The notes beneath the pieces were generated by a model. That model searched no databases and had not been told where the DNA came from. It saw only the letters and a program-made list of their open reading frames with translations. This document shows positions 33,660-41,661 of a stretch of 41,661 nt of DNA, in pieces. The stretch spans positions 306,741 to 348,401 of the forward strand of contig MNCI01013895.1 of the NCBI GenBank assembly GCA_015680685.1. The letters are read 5' to 3'. This stretch comes from Gnetum montanum. Taxonomy: Eukaryota; Streptophyta; Gnetopsida; Gnetales; Gnetaceae. Within the stretch, counting starts at the first letter, position 1; each line of letters begins with the position of its first letter. The position numbers were made by a program, and so were the translations under genes.

Positions 33660-35802
33660 GGGTAGTGGTGAGGTTGGTAAGCAACAACATGACCAGAGGC
33701 ATCCCTCAGAGATGAAAGTTGCTAACATAGTAACCATAGGGATCTGGTTGCTAGTAAGGATATTGTTGCCTTGGAGGTGGTAATGCCCATGACTATGGTT
33801 GCTGCCACTACTGGTACAATTCTTAAAGTTGCGGAGGAGTTTCACTTGGATAGTATTACTATGGTTGGTGGAACTGTCGAGGATTGCCTTGCAGATAAGA
33901 CAATCTTTTGGGTGTTTGCCTTTCTGCAAGTCATGGATGTAAGACATACACCTCAAATTCCTACAAGTGTGATACAAATAGAAAACATCCATTAGGATGT
34001 TCATACTGGCAAACATCACATCCACGAGCATCATCTAAATCACTATCCATAACCATCTCTATTGCAGCCATTTTACCTTTACCCTTAGATATGGCACATT
34101 CAGCCTCCTTACTCCTCCAATGCTCACACTCACCACCTTGCTCCTTGGACTCTTCCGAAATTTTTAAAACATCTTGAAACCTATTATCCATGGATTCCCA
34201 TAATTGATCAAACTTAGCCATGATTTCTAATTGCAATTTTTGGAATGGCAAGGTTTTTTGATTAACCACCTCATATCTAGTGAATTCATCCTCACTGTCA
34301 CAAAATCAAACCTCCTTTTTTTGAATACAAGGGTCCCTATTGTATTCTTTTGCACTTTCACGTTTTCTTAATTTTTCCTCCTCCTTGGCTACCTGCTCAA
34401 TTAATTTTTGAATCTGATGGATGCTTAACTCTGTCAATCTCCCTTGGGCATAGATGCCCAGGGTTTTCCTTGTTTCAGACTGCAACCCATCTATGATATG
34501 GCAAAGCTGATCAAGTTGAGAGTATCCAGGACTAGGACACCTATGCAACAAAGAGTAGTATTGGCCAATAGCAACATTCAAGGGCTCATGATTCCCTTAT
34601 TTCCACCCTTGAATTTGTTTTCTTAGATTGAATACTTAGAAGTACGTTTGATATTTATCATTGAATAATTCCAACATCATACTCCATCACCTAATTGATT
34701 CTGGTTCCAAGGATCGATACTAATTTTCTACTTCTTTTATGAGTGTCCTTGGAAATAATTTCAGCCTTTGCCAGTCATTTTCAATATTCTGCAAAGCACA
34801 TGTGTCTTGAAAGGATTGAAGATGATTTCTCATATCAACATCATATCCTCCCTCAAATTGAGGGATGTTGTTCATGTTTAGCCTCTTTATTCTACTGTCC
34901 TTCACATGCCTTGTTGGAATCCTCATAGCCTCTGCAATATTTAACATGCTTTGAGTAGTAAGTAGAGGTTCATCAAGGTCATGATGGTGGTGCCTACGAT
35001 GTTCTCTACTAGCCCTTCTTTCTTGATGATGGGCCTCTCTGGATTGCCCACATCTTTGATCATGACTGTCTCGATGGTCCCTTCTATTGTTCTGGTCTCG
35101 TCAATCACCACCATCATAGTTATTTCTTCTATGACCATGATCTAAACTAGATGAAGAAGAAGATGATGACAATGAAGGGGAAGAAGAAGGGGAACTTACT
35201 CCACCCTAATGCCTATCACCCTTCCTTCGATGTTCATGATCACAATTGTGATCATGATCTCCTTTATCCCCCTTTTCTTGACTTGCTTCTCCAAATCCAT
35301 TTTTGTCATTAGATCTATTTTGACCAGAACTTGGATTATGGATTGTGGATCGTACATTCTGATTGAGGGCTCCTTGAACAAAGTCAAATAAAAAATAATT
35401 ACTAAAGAAGTGATCGCCTTCATCAATTAGGCCAAGAGAAGGTGGAAAGATATTTAACCCCTTGCCCTTCACAAGCTCATGTTGTTTCTTCAGCTGCTGA
35501 TCCCTTAATTTTTGTGCTTTAGTGAGATGATAATCCCTTGAGTTGAAATCTCGCATCTCATATTCTCCATGGATATGTTGAAGCCCGTGTCATGCAAGCA
35601 TTAGTTGGAGCATTGCTAGAACAAATCGGTCAGGTGACAACACAATGTTGCCTTTCATATCATGCCACCCCATCAGTTCATCTTGATGCAAGATGAAGGT
35701 AAAGTCTAGTACATACTCATCGAGATGAGCATACACCACCTGGTATTGTTGAGGCGCCTGAACTACCCTAGGTGGAGATGGGATCCTGTGAGAAGAAGAC
35801 AT
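33660..35802 (-). pseudogene. gag: Element B gag, decayed
   Basis: The start is ATG at 35802 (MSSSHRIPSPPRVV), 146 bases after the primer site. In order: YVLDFTFILHQDE; a KAQKLRDQQLKKQHELVK helix; a low-complexity His/Asp/Arg/Ser stretch (about 35000-35280); the capsid-type core NNIPQFEGGYDVDMRNHL with NIENDWQRLKLFPRTLIKEVEN (34720-34900); the helical GIYAQGRLTELSIHQIQKLIEQ; and a Cys cluster CDVCQYEHPNGC near 33990, probably a variant zinc knuckle. About ten in-frame stops are present over more than 600 codons, with little frame disruption. Confidence 0.8.
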
Positions 35803-35948
35803 TTTATGTTAATAAAATTGTAAACAGTGTGCAGTTGAGGTTTAATAAAATAATAATAATTTTTATTTTCATAGGATTTAACTCTTAGGGTTTGAACAAT
35901 GAGGTTACTAAGTTTCACTAGGTTTAGATAGTGAACAAAGAACTACAG

Positions 35949-35966
35949 TCCTCGGCAACGGTGCCA
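35949..35966 (-). promoter_or_regulatory. Element B primer binding site, tRNA-Asp type
   Basis: TGGCACCGTTGCCGAGGA on the minus strand, one base after the 5' LTR. The 3' end of plant tRNA-Asp would pair with TGGCGCCGTTGCCGGGGA, so 16 of 18 bases agree. The tRNA-Asp primer is characteristic of Athila-type elements. Confidence 0.8.
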
Positions 35967-35967
35967 A

Positions 35968-36840
35968 TGATGAGCAGCAAGGTACCCCTACCCCCAACCA
36001 TATGAATCACAGGCATTCACATGCAATCTAGTCGAATTCTGCAGACTATAATTACTAAGTACACTAGAGCTAAACAGTGTGTGCATGTTGTTCATTCATT
36101 GTCTTCCCAATCCCACTTGTGGAATGCAATTGTATGGTTAAGTGTGACTAAGGCATAAGATTTTTCTTATTTTGTGTTTTTATGGAATTACTCACCTAGA
36201 ACAAGAATAAAAGTAAGAGTGATTAAAAGTAAGAGTGAATAATTGCTAAGTAAATTATAGTCTAATCTAGCCTAACACAAGTAGTATGCTCAAAGTCCCG
36301 AACACATTATGAACTTTATGCAAACACTATTGGGTTGTCTAACGCTAGTCATTTCTAAGCTACCAAGTGTCACACGTATGCTCAAAGGGGTCATGCTTGT
36401 GTAATTTAACGATTTTCTTAATTGATCAAAATTAATTGTTGCATAAATAACATTAATGTAAATTGCATGAAATAAAAATATGTAAATGCATAAGAAAGAA
36501 AATATCAAGTGCTACAAGGAATGGATCAAAGGGCTTATCTTTATTGCCAACACAATGGTGTGCTCAAGTACATCAATGCCTGAATAAAGATCCATTCACA
36601 CTTAGACCTTCTACTACAGGCACTTGGAAAATATTCTAACTTTCAAATGGACAAACTGCAAGAGTTTCACTACTTGACTGCTAAAAACTTACTCCCAATT
36701 GTGTGCCTAGGCACTGTATTTATAGACCTAGGAGTAACCCCGCAATATCAAATGTATGATATCACATCTTGGGTTACGATATTGCATACTCAATATCGTG
36801 GCCACCCCGATATCAGAGTGATGAAAAACACAATTTATCA
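35968..36840 (-). repeat. Element B 5' LTR, 873 bases
   Basis: It begins TGATGAGCAGCAAGG and ends TTTATCA, matching the 3' LTR along its whole length. TATAAATA on the minus strand is at 36724-36717. The U3 motif block at about 36736-36815 is shorter than in the 3' LTR by one or two repeat units. Confidence 0.85.
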
Positions 36841-38317
36841 AAAGGGATTCAGTATTCTTTGTGCCTTTCTGCTTGCTTGGGTGCATGTGTGTTTTCATGG
36901 ACTTCTTACCATTCTATGTTGACCAATAAAGGAAGTTAAATAAGTCTTTGCATGGTGTGATTCCAATTTTTTTAAAAAAATGATGGGAATCCAAAGAAGA
37001 CCCCTTAGATACAATAAATGAATAAGTCTTTGCTTGGTGTGGTTTCCATTTCAAAAAATAATAATGAGAATTTACAGCACATCCCTTAGACACAATAAAT
37101 GGGCTACAAGCACTGGTTATGGGATTAGAAAGACATGTTACCCATGCCTGAAGATCCCCTCTAACTTAGACCCTTTCTCACTTCCTACTTCTTTTTTCTT
37201 CTCTAATAAGGAATGGTGGTTGTTTTATGGGAGCACTCTTGTGTCTTAGGGGAGTGGATTGGTCTCAGAATGACAATGTGAAGTCACTGAACGTGGTTGG
37301 TTTTGGTCTAGACTAATGATGGATTTTATCAGGTCATTTAACCACAAAATTTACAAGGGACTTCATGTGACCTTAATCAAGAACTCCATTCCACTCTCTC
37401 TCATCTATCTATGCTTTCCATGTCTCACCTCACTGCCATTTTAATGTTCTTGTTCGATGCCCTAGTTTGATGTGTCAAATTTCTTAGGTAGTTTTTTCCA
37501 GGTTTTTGTACTTAACCTTCTGTAACCATTAATCATCCATGGAGCCCACGAAATTCTTGTTTTGAAGTTATGCAAGGGTAATAAAAGCCTGTGACTACTT
37601 TGGGTGGGAACCACTTGCATATCTTTTAGTTAGGTTAGTTAAGTTCTTTATCCTTAGACACTCTTACAATCAAATCCTTTTATTTACCTCATAAATGACA
37701 TCCAATTGTGCACATCCTCACAACATTTCTTAGTGAAATTTCCTTTTTATTGTTGTAAATTCTTACACCCCCTTCAAATATTTCCTTGTGTAGAACTTTT
37801 TCAAATTTAATGGATTTCTTATCTATTTTACCCTATTTGTTAGTCTTCCCACTAACATCACTAAAGAAATGAATCTACCACAATCACAACCTAGCCGAGT
37901 GTAACGACCAACAAGACAAGGTACTTATCAACTATGTGTTACACATTGCATACTAATTCACGATTTTGTTATGATTGTAGTGGAAAGCATGAACTGGAAG
38001 CGGGACTATCTTCACCAAGGATGATGCAGTAGTACCACATGATAAAGATCGTTCATGATCATTTGATCTTCTCTCTCACTCTTCAACTGCTAGAGGAGTT
38101 GGATGTCAGTTTTATCCAAGGTGTTCACTTCTCTTATCATGATCACCTAATTTTGTAAAAGATTGTAAATCCATATACTTGGACACTTAAATTTTGTCTG
38201 TTCCATCTGAGTCAGTTTATATATCAGTCAATAATCCCATACCTACCCAATATTTTTGTAAGGAACTTGTTCCTCCCCTTTCACTTGAGGATGAGTTTTC
38301 ATTCAATCATGGGGGTA
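36841..38317 (+). mobile_element. Element D, right part of 3' internal region
   Basis: It resumes the sequence interrupted at 26538: 'attcagtattctttgtgcc' corresponds to element B about 28960. It runs to 'ttgaggatgagttttcattc' and the tract 'atcatgggggta', which also end element B. ORFs here (for example 37034-37249) are not conserved as protein between the two copies. Confidence 0.75.
38307..38317 (+). promoter_or_regulatory. Element D polypurine tract
   Basis: 'tcatgggggta' immediately precedes the LTR start TGATGAG at 38318. Confidence 0.75.
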
Positions 38318-39176
38318 TGATGAGTCATGATTTAATTGGCTCTAATATCGAAGACTCAACATTGGGTATTTGATGTTGGAGCCTTGGACGCAATGTCAAA
38401 TCTCCAGTATCATAGGGTATATGCCAACCTATAAATATAGTGCTTGGGCTCACAGTTTTAGAAGTTTTTAGTTGAGTTTTTCATAGTTCTTTCATAAAGT
38501 AGTGAAGCTCTTACAGTTTGTTTTCTCCAAAGTTAGAATATGTCTAAGTGCTCACAATAAGAGTCTGAGTGAATCTTTGTTCGAGCATTGGTATACCTGA
38601 GCACAGTAGTGTGACGAGAATAAAAACAAACCCTTTTGATCATCCTTGCAGCACTAAGAATAGATTAATGTTTCCTTGATGCATTTAATATTCATGCACT
38701 TTACTTTAACTATACTTTAATTAGACAATTAATTTCTAGTTGTTAATGAACACAAGAAAAACTACTTTAAGCATACATATAGCACTTGATGACCCAGAAA
38801 TGCTTAACGTTTGGTAGCTCAGCAGCACTATATGTGTTTAGGATGTGTCCAAGAAAGTAAGACATGTACTTGTGTTATGCTAGCTAAGCAGTAAATGAAT
38901 TAGATCTTAAATTATTCTACCTTTCATTCTTGTTGTAGGCAATTAAATTTATAAAACATAAAATGATAAAAAATTATGTACCTCAATTACACTTAAGCCA
39001 TATCCTTGAGCTTCACAAGTGTAGTTAGGAAGAAAATGAACATTCTCAATGCCCATTTTACTTCCTAGAAGAACTATTGCATTGCAGAACTATAAGTCCA
39101 CGAAATTTGACTGGATCACCTATAAACACCTTAGTGATTTGTATGGTTGGACGTAGGGGTACCTCGTCACTCATCA
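38318..39176 (+). repeat. Element D 3' LTR, 859 bases
   Basis: It starts TGATGAGTCATGATTTAA and ends GTACCTCGTCACTCATCA, with a TATA box (TATAAATA) at 38430-38437. The ends carry a 7-base inverted repeat TGATGAG/CTCATCA. It is flanked on the left by D's polypurine tract, and on the right, in reverse orientation, by the 3' end of element E. Confidence 0.85.
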
Positions 39177-39378
39177 CCCCACGATTAACTAAAAACTCAT
39201 CCTCGAGTTAAAAAAAATGAGGATGGAGTTCCTTACAAAATTGGGAGGTAGATTTACATGAAACTGACTTCTATACACATCTCTCTAGTGCCAAAGTGCA
39301 GTTTACAAAAATGAACATATGACATGTCAATTTTGACAAAAAAATGAAAAACAAAATCTGGCAAGGTTGAGTGTAGCC
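39177..39378 (-). mobile_element. Element E 3' terminal region and polypurine tract
   Basis: On the minus strand it ends 'ctcgaggatgagtttttagt' then 'taatcgtgggg', closely like the ends of B and D. The tract (39177-39185) is followed at once by the inverted D LTR and not by an LTR start in the right orientation, apart from the shared 7 bases TGATGAG. Confidence 0.65.
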
Positions 39379-40987
39379 TTATGTCGTTCCAAGCAGAGGT
39401 GGATCTTTCATAGGTTTCTTCCCCTTATCATCAGGCTTCTTAAATTGGTATCTGTCCAAGAGCACCTATAACTTCTCTTCTTCTATTCTTGGATCATGGA
39501 CCATTCATGCTCATGAACCAATTTTTGATGGATTTGGTATGTTCCACAAACATGGCAGTTGTGAAAACATATAATTGGCTTTAACATACCATGTCATAAA
39601 CTATTGTCTCTCTTCTTCAAAAGCTCTGGCCTTTTCTCTAAGTTCATGGTACTATGTTAATCTTTTGCCCAAATTTGTTGCTACATCTTTTTGCCCTTGG
39701 TAGCCAACCTTAACTACTTCTAGTTCTAAGTTTGCAACTTGAAGTTTTTGTAGAGCATATTTTTTATCTACAAACTCCTTCTCATATAAGACATAGGTAG
39801 CTACTACTTATTGTTCTAGCTCATTTCTAGGTCTTCTTGCTATTGACATGACCAAACTAGCATAATAAATATTTGCTAACACCATGTATTCTTTTACGTC
39901 TTATATCCGTAGGTCTTTATTTTTCACTTCTGCTTGATAGGTCTTAGCTAGACTATCTATGATGGGTTGCCAATCAGGATTTTGTGCTGCAATAGAACTG
40001 ATTTTGGCCTTTTCCATCTAGATCTCTTTCTCATTTATCTATTTATACATGCCCACTTGGTCTCAAAAGTGTTATTTGAGCCTTTCATGTTTCTTGGCCT
40101 TATTTTTCCATGCATTGATTTTAATAGTTGATTTCTATCTAATGACGTGTACCTCCTCCATAGAGAGGATTCTATTTTCTTTTGCAAGGTGGCTCATATC
40201 TTGGTTGACCCTCATTAGTTGCTCTCTCAACTGATGCATACTTTCTTCTAGAGTGTTTTTTTGCTTTTCTACTATGGTCAGCCACATGTTGTTCTCAGGG
40301 AGTTGTTTATTTTCTTCTTGTAAGGCAACAAGTGCTTTGGCATGGACATATGATTGGGCTTTAACTATTGAATCATTCCATGCTGTTTTTTCTTTCTCAT
40401 CTACTATGTCTTTATTTTTCTTAAGAAGGAAATTGATCTACTCAATTCTGAATTGTGCTATCTAATCTAGTGCTATGAACTGAGTTGGATCTCTCCTTTA
40501 TGCTCTTAGGGCTACAAGCTCTTCTTGTAATTGGAAAATCTCATTCTTAGCATGCTCTACCTTGGTTTTGGCCATGATTAATTTTCTTTTGATAGCAATT
40601 AATTCAGACTATGTTGTAGTGACATCACTAGGAATATCAAAGAGATTTGTCATAACTTGTCATGTCTGCAACAATTTATCTAACACATTGTCATGTTCTA
40701 CAAGAATCATAGAGGTACTAACTATCATTTGAGCATCTTTGGTTCCAAAAATATCAGCCAGTGGCACAACAGGTATATTAAATGATTCTTTAATGTGATC
40801 TGTGATCACTTCTATGGCTCCAGCTGCATCATGGTGCTACATGACCATAACTATGGCTCCTTCCCNCAGATGAATCATTTCAACCAATCCTACTAGTGAA
40901 AAAATATCATTGTAGTCAGGAGGAGAGTCCAATGGTTACAACAGATTTTCAGAAACATCACATCATTCCAAGTGGTGCTTGAATTAG
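39379..40987 (-). pseudogene. Element E 3' reading frame: long coiled-coil protein, decayed
   Basis: I do not recognise the protein. One minus-strand frame can be read from about 40980 to a terminal TAA at 39379 without a clear frameshift, but with some twenty internal stops, nearly all one C-to-T change from Gln or Arg codons. The first part (VPLADIFGTKDAQ, DNVLDKLLQ, FDIPSDVTT) looks globular. The rest is heptad-like and charged: IFQLQEELVALRA, EENKQLPENN, LEESMHQLREQLMRVNQDM, LAKTYQAEVKNKDLR, KYALQKLQVANLEL, LREKARAFEEER. It lies between pol and the 3' LTR, where some plant elements have an extra or env-like gene, but no signal peptide or membrane segment is seen. Short ORFs on the plus strand here are shadows. 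Confidence 0.65.
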
Positions 40988-41661
40988 GGGAAGGAGCCAT
41001 AGTTATGGTCATGTAGCACCATGATGCAGCTGGAGCCATAGAAGTGATCACAGATCACATTAAAGAATCATTTAATATACCTGTTGTGCCACTGGCTGAT
41101 ATTTTTGGAACCAAAGATGCTCAAATGATAGTTAGTACCTCTATGATTCTTGTAGAACATGACAATGTGTTAGATAAATTGTTGCAGACATGACAAGTTA
41201 TGACAAATCTCTTTGATATTCCTAGTGATGTCACTACAACATAGTCTGAATTAATTGTTATCAAAAGAAAATTAATCATGGCCAAAACCAAGGTAAAGCA
41301 TGCTAAGAATGAGATTTTCCAATTACAAGAAGAGCTTGTAGCCCTAAGAGCATAAAGGAGAGATCCAACTCAGTTCATAGCACTAGATTAGATAGCACAA
41401 TTCAGAATTGAGTAGATCAATTTCCTTCTTAAGAAAAATAAAGACATAGTAGATGAGAAAGAAAAAACAGCATGGAATGATTCAATAGTTAAAGCCCAAT
41501 CATATGTCCATGCCAAAGCACTTGTTGCCTTACAAGAAGAAAATAAACAACTCCCTGAGAACAACATGTGGCTGACCATAGTAGAAAAGCAAAAAAACAC
41601 TCTAGAAGAAAGTATGCATCAGTTGAGAGAGCAACTAATGAGGGTCAACCAAGATATGAGC
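40192..41661. repeat. Inverted duplication, arms at least 674 bases, 122-base spacer
   Basis: 40192-40865 and 40988-41661 are reverse complements about a centre at 40926/40927. I find only a few mismatches (for example near 40595 and 40557), so identity is about 99 percent. The right arm runs off the window. The left arm stops exactly at the N at 40866. Confidence 0.95.
40988..41661 (+). pseudogene. Inverted copy of the coiled-coil frame
   Basis: The same frame as on the minus strand at 40865-40192, with the same internal stops, now on the plus strand and continuing past the window end. Reading back into the spacer it stays open as VQWLQQIFRNITSF, VVLELGEGAIVMVM, whereas the minus-strand copy enters the spacer as DSPPDYNDIFSLVGLVEMIHL. 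Only one of these can be the original N-terminal context. Confidence 0.7.

Larger units (their letters stand above)
26539..36840 (-). mobile_element. Element B: near-complete Athila-like Ty3/gypsy retrotransposon, decayed
   Basis: Two LTRs (26539-27425 and 35968-36840) in the same orientation, about nine bases in ten alike by eye, bound 8.5 kb with primer site, gag, protease, RT/RNase H, integrase and polypurine tract in the order of Ty3/gypsy elements. RT and integrase style and the tRNA-Asp primer place it with Athila/Tat elements. Flanks show AAGGG at 26534-26538 and 36842-36846, which fits a target site duplication allowing one extra base. Every frame has stops, so the copy is dead. LTR divergence means it is not recent. 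Confidence 0.85.

Noticed and set aside
40049-40465. Cys/Phe-rich plus-strand ORFs (and the same protein at 41388-41600 minus)
   Set aside because: They are antisense to the coiled-coil frame. The identical pair is explained by the inverted duplication.

Overview
This is nuclear DNA of a seed plant. It is AT-rich and gene-poor, with spliced genes set among LTR retrotransposon debris. Size, repeat load and decay would suit a gymnosperm-like or other large plant genome, but the sequence does not fix the species. One 408-base gap lies at 19382-19789, and single Ns at 17552, 25979, 28815, 29680 and 40866 look like assembly joins.

Left part (1-19381). Two LTR pieces lie at 1-800. A small family of tRNA-derived SINEs (1181, 1588, 5964, 6809) surrounds the clearest gene, a four-exon mitochondrial pyruvate carrier subunit (MPC1-type) at 2929-5370. 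About 1 kb of roughly 250-base tandem repeats ends about 225 bases before its ATG, and its first exon has one extra T in a homopolymer. A two-exon receptor-like kinase lies on the minus strand at 9762-11434. It has a membrane anchor and a non-RD kinase domain but no visible ectodomain. A 36-codon ORF sits in a GC-rich island near 14 kb. The remainder is AT-rich, with short tandem duplications and no gene I recognise.

Right part (19382-41661). This is layered, decayed Ty3/gypsy (Metaviridae) DNA of the Athila/Tat, non-chromovirus type. Element C (+) keeps gag, protease and an integrase tail. Element A (-) keeps a 5' LTR, primer site, gag and part of the protease. Element B (-), 26539-36840, is nearly full length, with two LTRs of about 880 bases, a tRNA-Asp-type primer site, gag, protease, RT/RNase H and integrase. 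B sits inside the 3' part of element D (+), flanked by a short direct repeat. D's 3' LTR (38318-39176) abuts the 3' end of a minus-strand element E, so D and E meet tail to tail around one LTR. E carries an unusual coiled-coil reading frame upstream of its 3' end. The window ends in a near-perfect inverted duplication of that frame (arms 40192-40865 and 40988-41661).

All retroelement frames are interrupted, mostly by stops one C-to-T or G-to-A change from a sense codon, as expected of methylated, silenced copies. None looks able to move. The two cellular genes look unrelated to each other; they are independent single genes, as is normal in plants.
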